Source: Nitrososphaeria archaeon (GTDB taxonomy: Archaea > Thermoproteota > Nitrososphaeria > Nitrososphaerales > JACAEJ01). From it: 38,936 bases of DNA. The notes under the pieces were generated by a model, which searched no databases, was not told the origin of the DNA, and saw only the letters and a list, made by a program, of their open reading frames with translations. The DNA lies in NCBI GenBank assembly GCA_029775875.1, contig JARVKD010000009.1:1-38936 (forward strand). Reading direction: 5' to 3'. How positions within the stretch are numbered: the first letter of the stretch is position 1; every line of letters begins with the position of its first letter. A program made the position numbers and the translations under genes. Below are positions 10,213 through 19,704 of this stretch, one piece after another.

Positions 10213-10298
10213 TACAATACTCCAACAAATACACAGGACTAGGGTAATCCCAAGCCCAACTTTTATTATTGCTAAAGAATGTTATGTAAAGTAAAGTT

Positions 10299-10883
10299 TC
10301 AAATCTTCTCTTGATTTCTTAGAATTTCTTCAATAACTCTTTCTTCTACATCTATATTGAAACTTTTCTTTATCTTCGATTTAATCTTTTTATCACTCAT
10401 CTTTTCAAACTTATCAAGATTTTTTTGGATTATTCTTCTAACGCTATCTACAAAATTCCAAGGAAATATGAGCGACCTATGAGAAATCTCTTCAACATAA
10501 TAATCTGGCTTTATAGTTCCTTTAGCGTAAAATAATGCTAAAATTCTAATTCCATCTGGCTTTGATGATGCTATGGATTTAATGGCTTGCATGCTCCTTT
10601 TATCGATTATATCATTCACTAATAGAATTTTCTTTTCTAAAGGACTCATGTTGAGGAAACTTAGACTCGCGTGCTTATCCCAGTGCTTTAAGTCTAAGCT
10701 AAAAATATCTTTGCAGTCTATATAATCACAAAGCAATCTTGCCACTGTCCATCCTCCTTTTGATACTCCAAGTATCACATCAGGCTCGTACTTTGATTCT
10801 TTGACCTTTTTTGCTAAAATCTTCGTAAGATTCTGCAATTTGTTCCAATCGATTAATTCATAATTGAGTTTTTCTTCACTCAT
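10299..10883 (-). CDS. Phosphoribosyltransferase-fold protein
   Basis: 194 aa; PDVILGVSKGGWTVARLL and ILLVNDIIDKRSM in the PRPP-loop position. Confidence 0.75.
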   Translation of the reverse strand: MSEEKLNYELIDWNKLQNLTKILAKKVKESKYEPDVILGVSKGGWTVARLLCDYIDCKDIFSLDLKHWDKHASLSFLNMSPLEKKILLVNDIIDKRSMQAIKSIASSKPDGIRILALFYAKGTIKPDYYVEEISHRSLIFPWNFVDSVRRIIQKNLDKFEKMSDKKIKSKIKKSFNIDVEERVIEEILRNQEKI

Positions 10884-10966
10884 GCCTGATTATTGACGAT
10901 TAAGACTTCCATAAAAGAGTTTAAAAAGTTTTAATATACTTTTTTATCCTAAGAGTGTGAAAAGAG

Positions 10967-11761
10967 TTGAAGGAAGAAAGAGCAGAGATAGGGATAATAG
11001 GAGGTACTGGTGTCTACGATCCTGGTTTATTAGAAGATTCGAAGGAGATAAAGGTCTATACTCCTTACGGAAAGCCCTCTGACTTTATAACAATAGGGTT
11101 CTTTAAAGGTAAGAAGTTAGCCTTCATACCAAGGCATGCTAAAGGTCACCAGATACCTCCACATAACATAAACTTCAGAGCAAATATTTGGTCTTTAAAG
11201 CAACTTGGAGTTACTAGAATAATAGCCCCAGCCGCTGTTGGAAGCTTAAAAGAAGAGCTGAAGCCTGGGAATATAGTTATACCTGATCAATTCATAGACA
11301 GAACGACAGGCAGAGTAAGCTCTTTCTATGACGGGGGCAAAGTATGCCATATATCTACAGCCGATCCTTTCTGTCCTGAGTTATCAGAAATTGCCTTTAA
11401 TGCTGGAAAAGATCTAAAACTACCTATTCATAAAGGTGGTACTTGTGTAGTAGTTCAAGGACCCAGATTTTCAACGAAGGCTGAGTCCAGATTGTATAGG
11501 AGTTGGGGAGCAGATATAATCAACATGACCATGGTTCCTGAGTGTGTATTGGCAAGAGAAGCTGAGATTTGTTATGTGCCAATAGCAATGATAACTGACT
11601 ACGATGTGTGGAAAGAAAGGTTAGTCAGTGTCGATGAGATTGTAAGAACATCAAAAGAAAATGTTGACAAGACTAGGAAGCTCTTAGAAAGTATGATACC
11701 TAGAATTCCTAAGGAGAGAAGTTGTATCTGCAAAGATGCATTAAAGGATGCTATTATATGA
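10967..11761 (+). CDS. mtnP: S-methyl-5'-thioadenosine phosphorylase (PNP/MTAP family)
   Basis: 264 aa; IGIIGGTGVYDP, PRHAKGHQIPPHNINFRANIWSLKQLGVTRI, CVVVQGPRFSTKAESR, DIINMTMVPECVLAREAEICY. Confidence 0.92.
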   Translation: MKEERAEIGIIGGTGVYDPGLLEDSKEIKVYTPYGKPSDFITIGFFKGKKLAFIPRHAKGHQIPPHNINFRANIWSLKQLGVTRIIAPAAVGSLKEELKPGNIVIPDQFIDRTTGRVSSFYDGGKVCHISTADPFCPELSEIAFNAGKDLKLPIHKGGTCVVVQGPRFSTKAESRLYRSWGADIINMTMVPECVLAREAEICYVPIAMITDYDVWKERLVSVDEIVRTSKENVDKTRKLLESMIPRIPKERSCICKDALKDAII

Positions 11762-11794
11762 TATGAAAATCGATCATGAAGTGAAGGACAAAAA

Positions 11795-13069
11795 TCAGGT
11801 TTTTGAGAGAGATTTGTAAAGGATCGCTCCTAAACCCATTGTAATAAAGGCTATAATTACTACCGTAAGCTCAAATTGTAGTAGCATTATTAAAGAAGAA
11901 AGAGCTCCAAAGACTGCCAGTATTGGCAAATTCATTATTGTAAGAGGTGATCTGAAGGCTTCTTTTTTACCAGTCTTCTTAAGCCTTAGGCTTATCAAAG
12001 CCAGATTCACTGAAAAGAAAACAAGAAAGGTTGTAAAATTCGTCACGTTCGCTACTAGCTCGATGTCCCCAAGCAAAGTGAACAAGGATGAGATAAGCAT
12101 AGTGAATAAGATAGCAATCCATGGAGTTCCTGTTTTCTTGTGAACTTTTGAGAGAATTCTTGGGAGGGATGATTCTCTAGCCATACCGTAAGCTATTCTT
12201 GAAGTCGAGATTAGTATGATCAATACAGTGTTTGAAGTGGCGAACAAAGCTATTATCGATAGTATAAGGTAGGCTTGAGGCCCTTGCGCTTTAAGAGCTA
12301 CATCCGCTAGTGGTGATGTAGATGATGCGAGTTGACCGTAAGGTATTATGCTGACTACAGATAATGCAACTAAAACATATAGCAAAGTTGAGATGATCAG
12401 AGCTATGATAAGAGCCCTTGGTATTGTACGCTCAGGATCTTTTGTTTCCTCTCCCATCTTGGCAAGACTTTCAAAACCTATAAAGGCGAAGAAGATAAGG
12501 GCTGCTCCTGAGACGATGCCTCTGAAACCCAAAGGCGCTTCGGAATAGTTCACAGACCCAAAGAATTCTACCCCAAATAGAATTACAAGAATGAGTCCTG
12601 AGACTTCCATAAGAGTCAGTATAATGTTCACCCTTACTGACTCTTTTATCCCCCAGAAATTGACCAATGAGAGTAAGATGATAAGAGCAATTGCTGCAAA
12701 AGTCTCAGAAATGCCTACGTAAGGCATTAGATAACCTCCAAAACCAAGCGCGACTGTAGAACTAGATATCACCCCAGATAGAAAGACCAGCCAGCCTATG
12801 ATGAAAGCCCAAAAGTCACTTTTGAAAGCCTTTTCCACATACACATACTCTGCACCACTGACTGGAAATATAGAAGACAATTCTGCATAGCTAAGACCGG
12901 TGAAAGACGCCACAATAGCTGCCAAGATGAAGGATAACCAGACAGAATTTCCAGCTTGTCCAGCAGCCTTTCCTATCAGAGCATAGACCCCTGCTCCAAC
13001 TATGATGCCTACTCCATACGCTACTGCTCCAACTAAACCGATCTCTCTTTTAAGGGCGCCGGAGTCCAT
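11795..13069 (-). CDS. APC-superfamily amino acid permease
   Basis: 424 aa, about 12 TM; GVGIIVGAGVYALIG, YAELSSIFPVSGAEYVYVEKAF, FFAFIGFESLAKMGEETKDPERTIPRAL. Confidence 0.9.
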   Translation of the reverse strand: MDSGALKREIGLVGAVAYGVGIIVGAGVYALIGKAAGQAGNSVWLSFILAAIVASFTGLSYAELSSIFPVSGAEYVYVEKAFKSDFWAFIIGWLVFLSGVISSSTVALGFGGYLMPYVGISETFAAIALIILLSLVNFWGIKESVRVNIILTLMEVSGLILVILFGVEFFGSVNYSEAPLGFRGIVSGAALIFFAFIGFESLAKMGEETKDPERTIPRALIIALIISTLLYVLVALSVVSIIPYGQLASSTSPLADVALKAQGPQAYLILSIIALFATSNTVLIILISTSRIAYGMARESSLPRILSKVHKKTGTPWIAILFTMLISSLFTLLGDIELVANVTNFTTFLVFFSVNLALISLRLKKTGKKEAFRSPLTIMNLPILAVFGALSSLIMLLQFELTVVIIAFITMGLGAILYKSLSKT

Positions 13070-13195
13070 TCTAACTCTCCATGTAAGAAAAGATATTGAT
13101 AAGCTTGATTAAGTTCAACTAATCAGCGTCAAAATTAGAGCTTTTGCCATAATTCATTACTTTTTATGAAAAATTGGATTATGGTTGGAAATTCC

Positions 13196-14929
13196 TTATC
13201 GTGGGGGTGGAGGCGGTGGTGGAGGTGGAGGCAAATAAGTGATAGGTGGCGATATTCCTTTACTTGTTAGAGCGATGACTCCGCCTACGATTTTAACTAT
13301 CGCTGCTATTAAGAGCAAATAAGAACCTAGGGCCAAGCCCCATGATAGTTGCGCAATACCATATTCTCCTATACTCCCAGAATATGATCCAGTTATTGGG
13401 CTCGATGATATTTGATTTGATATTGTCATAAGTTCTGCTGGAACTTCGCCACCGGCAAAGGATGGTATCATGGATGCAAGTAAAGCCATGAATAGCAGTA
13501 TTATTATGACTGGAATAAGAAGAGCTATACCTCCTGTGATGTATTTCCTTCCTAGTTGTCTCGAAGACTTCATGCCTATCAAGTCTAAGATGCTCAACAC
13601 TACTAGGGCAAGTATTATTATAAGGAATGGAATCTTCATCCCAAAGAATTGCACTAAACCATCCCCAAGAAGGTTGACTTGCACTCCCCTTATCCCGTCT
13701 ATCACAAGCACGTCTACATTGCCATCTGTCGTAAAAGGCCCTGACTGAATGTTTATGGTTGTAATGTACCACGGTAGGAATAGAGCCATAATCACTAGAA
13801 CAATGCTAACTATCCCAAGGATTATGCCTATGCTTGCTCTTGTTCTTAGATTTGCCCATAATCTTAATCCTCCTTTCCTATGAAGCTTCACTATACCGTA
13901 GATTTTCCAGACCACAAGTATGATTATTATTATCGAGAAGATGAGCAAGAAATTTGCGACTAACCAGTTCATAATGAACCAATTTCCATCCACTGCAAAT
14001 AGCCCCAATCCCCATGATGCAGGGCTTTGCCACTTGCTTCCATCCTGACTATACTTTGGACCTAAAGGACCGTTTCTTCCTCTTAATTCTTCAGCGCCTC
14101 CTCCCAAAGCACCCCATCTCCCTGCGAATTCAAGCCAGCCTTGAGTCCCTGTCCCTACCTCCCTTAACAATACAACTTGAAGATCCGGGTCGTTCCAGTT
14201 TATCATCTTACCATTGGCGCCAACTATGTCGCTCTCCATTCCAAGATTACCTTGGTATGCTCTGAAATAATTAGCGTGAGATCCTTGGGCAACGTAAACT
14301 TTAGGGTGAGTGCCATCGACTTTTTCTACATTGCCCCATGAAGTCTTCTCTCCGCTCTCGTGTTGTGAATATGAAGCATATAGGGGCTCTTCACTATCAT
14401 TCAATATGATTTGGACAACTTCCCAATCACCTTGATGATCGTTCAGAGGTCCATTGTTAAAGGCATAGAATAGCCAATACTGGACTATTATGTAGCTTTC
14501 ACTATCAACCATGTCTGGCTTGACATGAGCATATACAAAGTATCCGTTTACTTCTTTCCAAGCGTTATAATCCTGAGATATTTCTTCAAAGCTTAGTTTG
14601 TTCTCTAAAAAATAGTTATCGTTGACATTGGTCAAGACAGCTATCTCAGCTATAGTTGGTGAAGTATCTATAGTGTTAATACTGTCTCCAACCTTCCTTT
14701 TCAAAATTGAGTTGGATAAATGGTAGTCAATGGATGCTGGAAAGAACAGTTCTCCATCTACGAATTGTAATGTTGGCAGATAAGTATTTGCCAAGTTGGT
14801 TTCAACAGCATCATCTAATCCGTCACCATCCGAATCTACTCCTAGAACATTTACTGGAGCAAAGACAAAAAGAAGAGAAAAGAGCAAGAGAATTATTATC
14901 ATCCTATATTTTTTCGAAAAGCTCTTCAT
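13196..14929 (-). CDS. Secreted/membrane protein with Vps62-like ectodomain, C-terminal TM block and polyproline tail
   Basis: 577 aa; signal peptide, DSDGDGLDDAVE, QYWLFYAFNNGPLNDHQGDWEVVQIIL...VYVAQGSHANYFR (Vps62-like), several TM helices, PPPPPPPPPPR C-terminus. Confidence 0.75.
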   Translation of the reverse strand: MKSFSKKYRMIIILLLFSLLFVFAPVNVLGVDSDGDGLDDAVETNLANTYLPTLQFVDGELFFPASIDYHLSNSILKRKVGDSINTIDTSPTIAEIAVLTNVNDNYFLENKLSFEEISQDYNAWKEVNGYFVYAHVKPDMVDSESYIIVQYWLFYAFNNGPLNDHQGDWEVVQIILNDSEEPLYASYSQHESGEKTSWGNVEKVDGTHPKVYVAQGSHANYFRAYQGNLGMESDIVGANGKMINWNDPDLQVVLLREVGTGTQGWLEFAGRWGALGGGAEELRGRNGPLGPKYSQDGSKWQSPASWGLGLFAVDGNWFIMNWLVANFLLIFSIIIIILVVWKIYGIVKLHRKGGLRLWANLRTRASIGIILGIVSIVLVIMALFLPWYITTINIQSGPFTTDGNVDVLVIDGIRGVQVNLLGDGLVQFFGMKIPFLIIILALVVLSILDLIGMKSSRQLGRKYITGGIALLIPVIIILLFMALLASMIPSFAGGEVPAELMTISNQISSSPITGSYSGSIGEYGIAQLSWGLALGSYLLLIAAIVKIVGGVIALTSKGISPPITYLPPPPPPPPPPR

Positions 14930-15049
14930 TTATATCATATCCATTTTAAAAACCGTGCATCCTTGTTCATAATAAACCTTATGTTTCTGTTTGTTTAATG
15001 AGCAAAAAATTAGGATAGAAAGGTTGAAATTTGGACATAGTAATGCTAA

Positions 15050-16303
15050 TTGGGAAAGGAGTTGCAAAGCAAAATAGCGAACCCGTCGTTAGCTCCTGAA
15101 GGAGAAAAATCATACTCTTGGGCGTATAGGAACATGCCAGCTTTAGTTAAGACAATAGACAGCTTTGGTGATAAAAAACCATTGGCAGGGAAAAAGATTG
15201 CCATGTGTTTGCACGTAACGAAAGAAACTTCAGTTCTAGCCATGGGGCTAAAAAAGCTCGGAGCCGATGTTTACTTAAGTGCAGCAAATCCATTAACCAC
15301 TCAAGACGATATTGCTGCTTATCTATCATCTCAAGGCATAACCGTTTTTGCTTGGAGAGGAGAAAATTCGGATGAATATTTTGACTGCATAAGAAGCATT
15401 CTGAAAGCTAAGCCCGACATAATAATGGATGATGGTGGAGATGCCCATGTAACTTTTCATGAAGAGTTTAAAGGTCATAAAGTCCTAGGTGGAACTGAAG
15501 AGACAACAACAGGGGTTACTCGCTTAAGGGCTTTGTCAAAGGCTGGAAATTTGTGTTATCCAGTTATAGCAGTAAACAATGCTTACACAAAATTCCTATT
15601 TGACAATCGCTATGGAACAGGTCAAAGCACTTTTGATGGCTTGCTAAGGGCTACGAGCTTACTTATAGCTGGTAAGAAAGTAGTAGTAGCTGGCTATGGA
15701 TGGGTAGGAAAAGGCATAGCAAAGAGAGCAAGAGGTCTTGATGCCCATGTAATAGTGACAGAAGTTGATCCTCTTAAAGCCTTAGAAGCTCATATGGATG
15801 GTTTTGAAGTAATGCCCATGGGTAAAGCAGCAGAAATTGGTGATATATTTGTAACTGCAACTGGTCAAATAAATGTGATAAGAGGAGAGCATTTAGAAAG
15901 GATGAGGGATGGAGCAATACTAGCAAACGCTGGGCATTTTGATGTTGAAATCAATGTTAAGTATTTGGAGCAAAACAACTTATCAAAAAGAAGTGTAAGA
16001 CAGTTTGTAGATGAGTATAGGCTGAAGAATGGAAGAAGGCTCTATTTGATAGGCAGAGGTAGAATCGTGAATTTGGTGGCTGCTGAGGGTCATCCTCCAG
16101 AAGTGATGATGATGTCCTTCTCAAATCAATTGTTATCAGTGGTTTACATATCTGAAAACTATCAAAGTCTCGAAAATAGAGTTTATGATGTGCCTGAAAG
16201 CATAGATAAGCAAGTAGCAAAAAATGCATTAGAAGCAATGGGAATAGAGATAGATGAAATAACTGAAGAGCAGAAAAAATATGCTGGTGATTGGAGAGTC
16301 TAG
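15050..16303 (+). CDS. ahcY: Adenosylhomocysteinase
   Basis: 417 aa; GTEETTTGVTRL, NNAYTKFLFDNRYGTGQSTFDGLLRATSLLIAGKKVVVAGYGWVGKG, NAGHFDVEI. TTG start uncertain (15050 or 15062). Confidence 0.95.
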   Translation: MGKELQSKIANPSLAPEGEKSYSWAYRNMPALVKTIDSFGDKKPLAGKKIAMCLHVTKETSVLAMGLKKLGADVYLSAANPLTTQDDIAAYLSSQGITVFAWRGENSDEYFDCIRSILKAKPDIIMDDGGDAHVTFHEEFKGHKVLGGTEETTTGVTRLRALSKAGNLCYPVIAVNNAYTKFLFDNRYGTGQSTFDGLLRATSLLIAGKKVVVAGYGWVGKGIAKRARGLDAHVIVTEVDPLKALEAHMDGFEVMPMGKAAEIGDIFVTATGQINVIRGEHLERMRDGAILANAGHFDVEINVKYLEQNNLSKRSVRQFVDEYRLKNGRRLYLIGRGRIVNLVAAEGHPPEVMMMSFSNQLLSVVYISENYQSLENRVYDVPESIDKQVAKNALEAMGIEIDEITEEQKKYAGDWRV

Positions 16304-16335
16304 AATCAAGTATTGATCATCTTTCAAACAAGTTC

Positions 16336-17073
16336 TTACTCAAAAATTATTCCTAAAGACCACATCAAAAATATACCCAGAGAAAGAAATATGAGTTGAA
16401 CGATGGAGTCTTTCATCTTCTCTCTTTTATGCATTTCAGGAAGAAGGTCTGTAGCTGCGATGTAAACGAAGCCTCCAGCAGCGAAAGGCAAAAGCAGTGT
16501 TGAAAAATATCCTGTGTATTGAATGAGGTAATAGGCGAAGACTGCTCCAATGATAGCAGTTATTGCTGATGCAAAATTGTAAAATAGTGCCTTTGTCTTT
16601 TTGAAGCCGCCATAAACTAATATCCCAAAGTCCCCTATCTCCTGTGGAATTTCATGGGCAGCTATAGCAAAAGTAGCAACTATGCCCAACTCTATGCTTG
16701 TAAGAAAACTTGCTGCTATTATCATTCCATCTATCCAGTTATGTATCCCATCGCCAATCAAGTTCAGATAGGTGAAGGCATGAATATCGCACTTTCCCTC
16801 ATGACAGTGCCTCCAGCGTAAGAATTTTTCTATTACGAAAAAGAGCATTATGCCCAAAAGAACGAAGATAAAGACTTCTTCGCTGCCCAGTGCCAAGGAT
16901 TCAGGCAACAAATCAAGAAAGGCTCCTCCCAGCAGTGCGCCAGAAGCAAAGGCGACCAGTATTAGAAGAAGGTTGTTAAGTATCTTATCGTTTAAGGATA
17001 AGAAAAGAACCCCTACAAGAGATATCGAGCTGACCAATAATGTAGCGAAGATGATCAGTAAAAGGTCTGACAT
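16336..17073 (-). CDS. ZIP family divalent metal transporter
   Basis: 245 aa multi-TM; NLIGDGIHNWIDGMIIAASF and AIAAHEIPQEIGDFGILVYGGF signature helices. Confidence 0.9.
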   Translation of the reverse strand: MSDLLLIIFATLLVSSISLVGVLFLSLNDKILNNLLLILVAFASGALLGGAFLDLLPESLALGSEEVFIFVLLGIMLFFVIEKFLRWRHCHEGKCDIHAFTYLNLIGDGIHNWIDGMIIAASFLTSIELGIVATFAIAAHEIPQEIGDFGILVYGGFKKTKALFYNFASAITAIIGAVFAYYLIQYTGYFSTLLLPFAAGGFVYIAATDLLPEMHKREKMKDSIVQLIFLSLGIFLMWSLGIIFE

Positions 17074-17094
17074 ACACTCACCTATGAATGGCTA

Positions 17095-17520
17095 CTATTC
17101 CATACACTCTCTATGCACCAGAGCTTTACCATGGATGCAAGTCTCTGGATAATTCAAAGTTCTACAAATTCTCTTGATCAGCTTCGTACCTACAAGGTAG
17201 TCCATCTTAGATGCTTCTTTGCAAGATGTCTCATCATCTAGACCCAAAACTTTCCTGAAGTAGACTTCAAGAATTCTATGATTGTGAATCATGTTTAGGG
17301 CTAAATCGTTTCCCCTTTTAGTAAGCCCTATTCTTTTCCAAGGAGCCCTCTTAACCAATCCATAGGATTCGAGCTTCTTTAATGTGTCTATCACAGAGGG
17401 AGCTTTTACATCAAAAATCTTTGCTAATTTCCCTGTAGATAGCGCTTGTTTATCCTCCTCAAGCCTCCAAAGGGCTAAAAGGTAAGATGCACTAGTGGAA
17501 GTTAATCTGGTTTCTTGCAT
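17095..17520 (-). CDS. DtxR/MntR-family metal-dependent regulator
   Basis: 141 aa; N-terminal wHTH (LSTGKLAKIFDVKAPSVIDTLKKLESYGLVKR), LTKRGNDLALNMIHNHRILEVYFRKVLGL, C-terminal CIHG; upstream of and co-oriented with ZIP. Confidence 0.85.
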   Translation of the reverse strand: MQETRLTSTSASYLLALWRLEEDKQALSTGKLAKIFDVKAPSVIDTLKKLESYGLVKRAPWKRIGLTKRGNDLALNMIHNHRILEVYFRKVLGLDDETSCKEASKMDYLVGTKLIKRICRTLNYPETCIHGKALVHRECME

Positions 17521-17670
17521 CCCAAAAATTAGGTAAAGCCTAAATTTAAGTATTCCTTTGCTAGGGAAATCTCAATATTAAAGAATGTAAAAAAGTGATT
17601 CATATTTGTGATCAACATAAAAGATAAGGTATTTATGAGTATCTTTTCTTGAATCATCTAAATAAGGTTC

Positions 17671-19353
17671 GTGGCAATCTTGGTGAAGTGGGTAGTAACA
17701 TCGGCATGGCCCTACTCCTCTGATATACCACATCTAGGCAACCTTATAGGCTCTGTATTGTCTGCAGACGTAATAGCAAGATATCTTAGGATGAAAAAAC
17801 ATTCAGTGATCTTCGTATCTGGCTCTGATGAGCATGGGACACCAGTTGAGATAGAAGCTATAAAGCATAAAATTCCAGTAAGAGAGTTTGCAGATGCTAA
17901 CCATGAACGCATAAAGAAATTGTTTGAGGATTGGAAAATATCTTATGACAACTATACAAGGACAGAGAGCCCCACTCATATAAATTTCGTAATGAATCAT
18001 TTTAGAGAGATATATGAAAATGGCTTCATATTTCAAGAAGAAGAGCTTGTGCATTATTGCCCTAAAGACAAAAAAATTCTGCCAGATAGATTTGTTGAAG
18101 GGACTTGCCCATACTGTGGAACTCGTGGTGCAAGAGGAGATCAATGTGATAATTGCGGCAAGCCCTTGGATGCTGTAAAGCTCATAGATCCTTATTGTGC
18201 CATTTGTAATGGAAAAACTGAGATTAGAAGTACAAAACAATGGTACTTCGATCTGCCAAAGCTAAGTGAGAAAATAAAGAACTATCTTTTGAACAATAAA
18301 GAGCTTTCTGAAAACGCTGTAAGTTTTAGCCTAAGCCTAATAGAAGAAGGGTTAAAGCCTCGCTCTCTCACAAGGGATACTCAATGGGGGATACCTGCAC
18401 CTTTCCCAGGGGCTGAAGGAAAGACTATCTACGTATGGATGGAAGCCGTTTTAGGGTATGTCTCAGCCGTTATAGAGTACTTCAAGACTAAAGAAAATAA
18501 AGATGGATGGAAGGATTATTGGCTCGATCCAAACACAAAGACGGCGTTTTTCATAGGTAAGGACAATATACCTTTTCATACAATCATCTTCCCAGCTCTT
18601 CTCCTTGCATCAAAGCAAAATTACACTCTGCCAAATGTAGTTAGTGCCACTGAATTTCTTCAATTCGAGGGGAAAAAGTTCTCAAAGAGCAGAAGGATAG
18701 GCATATGGATAAACGAAGCCCTTGAGATTTTACCCTTGGATTACTGGAGATATTGTCTATTGTCCATTAGGCCTGAAAGCGGAGATGTAAACTTCACCTA
18801 TGAGCTATTAGAGGAGAAGGTGAACAGTGAGCTTAACGACAAGATAGGGAATTTTATCAATAGAACCCTCTTTGCTATAAAGAGATTTATGAAAGGTGAA
18901 ATTGCCAAGAGACCAAAGCTAAGCCAGCAAGGAGAAGACATGATAGAGAAGATAAACACAAGGCATGACAAAATCGATGAACAATACGAGAAGTTCAGGA
19001 TTCAAAGGGCTGTTAAGCTCACTTTAGAACAAGCTGAAGAAGGCAACGTGTACCTCAATTTGACAGAACCTTGGAAGACTTTTGAATCGAATCAAGATGC
19101 AACTTATGAGTCTCTTTACGTGGTGGCAAGAATAGTCAAGGCGTTATCAATAGAACTCTACCCTATAATCCCCAGCACTGCTGATAAGATCTGGTCTTTC
19201 CTTGGATTGAGAGGTAAATTGGATAATGCTGATTGGTCAGAAGCAAAAGAAGATTTCCATTATCCAGTCAAGATAGGCGAGTTTCATTCATTGTTCAAGA
19301 AGATTAAAAAAGAAGAAGTTATAAAAAGGCTTGATGAAATTAGGAAGAAGTAG
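17671..19353 (+). CDS. metG: Methionyl-tRNA synthetase, catalytic chain
   Basis: 560 aa; SAWPYSSDIPHLGN, zinc knuckles CPYCGTRGARGDQCDNC, KFSKSRRIGIW; GTG start. Confidence 0.95.
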   Translation: MAILVKWVVTSAWPYSSDIPHLGNLIGSVLSADVIARYLRMKKHSVIFVSGSDEHGTPVEIEAIKHKIPVREFADANHERIKKLFEDWKISYDNYTRTESPTHINFVMNHFREIYENGFIFQEEELVHYCPKDKKILPDRFVEGTCPYCGTRGARGDQCDNCGKPLDAVKLIDPYCAICNGKTEIRSTKQWYFDLPKLSEKIKNYLLNNKELSENAVSFSLSLIEEGLKPRSLTRDTQWGIPAPFPGAEGKTIYVWMEAVLGYVSAVIEYFKTKENKDGWKDYWLDPNTKTAFFIGKDNIPFHTIIFPALLLASKQNYTLPNVVSATEFLQFEGKKFSKSRRIGIWINEALEILPLDYWRYCLLSIRPESGDVNFTYELLEEKVNSELNDKIGNFINRTLFAIKRFMKGEIAKRPKLSQQGEDMIEKINTRHDKIDEQYEKFRIQRAVKLTLEQAEEGNVYLNLTEPWKTFESNQDATYESLYVVARIVKALSIELYPIIPSTADKIWSFLGLRGKLDNADWSEAKEDFHYPVKIGEFHSLFKKIKKEEVIKRLDEIRKK

Positions 19354-19365
19354 GAGGGATGAAAA

Positions 19366-19695
19366 ATATCGAAGGAAGTTTCGTTTGAAGAATTCTCCAG
19401 ATTAGACATAAGGATAGGCAAGATAGTAGATGCTCAACAGATACCTGGCTCAAAAAAGCTCATCAAACTTACAATAGATATAGGAGGAGTAACGAAAACT
19501 TCTGTGGCAGGTATAGGGGATGATTACAAGCCAGATCAATTATCATCAAAACTTGTAGCCATAGTCACTAACCTTAAGCCGAGAAAGGTCTTTGGGGTTG
19601 AATCTGAAGTCATGATACTTGCTGCCCTTGATGGTCCTAATGTTTCGATCCTTCAACCTGATAAGCAAGTTAAGGCAGGAAGTAAGGTGACTTAA
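19366..19695 (+). CDS. MetRS C-terminal tRNA-binding OB-fold chain (beta subunit type)
   Basis: Frame open from 19363: ISKEVSFEEFSRLDIRIGKIVDAQQIPGSKKLIKLTIDIGG...; ORF tool starts only at GTG 19504, which would delete the first OB strands. No ATG/GTG/TTG at the expected start; AUA 19366 lies about 7 nt after GGAGGG. Confidence 0.85.
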   Translation: MSKEVSFEEFSRLDIRIGKIVDAQQIPGSKKLIKLTIDIGGVTKTSVAGIGDDYKPDQLSSKLVAIVTNLKPRKVFGVESEVMILAALDGPNVSILQPDKQVKAGSKVT

Positions 19696-19704
19696 TTCAA
19701 TTAT

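Noticed and set aside
13196-13235. G-rich run (possible G-quadruplex) on the + strand
   Set aside because: Explained by proline codons of the polyproline tail on the - strand; mostly GG tracts, not runs of three or more.
13293-13772. 159 aa ORF in the - strand alternate frame
   Set aside because: Lies wholly inside the Vps62-like gene in another frame; low-complexity composition, no domain.
14014-14265. 83 aa + strand ORF
   Set aside because: Antisense to the Vps62-like gene; no support.
17803-18240. 145 aa ORF antisense to metG
   Set aside because: Fully antisense to a clear MetRS coding region; shadow ORF.
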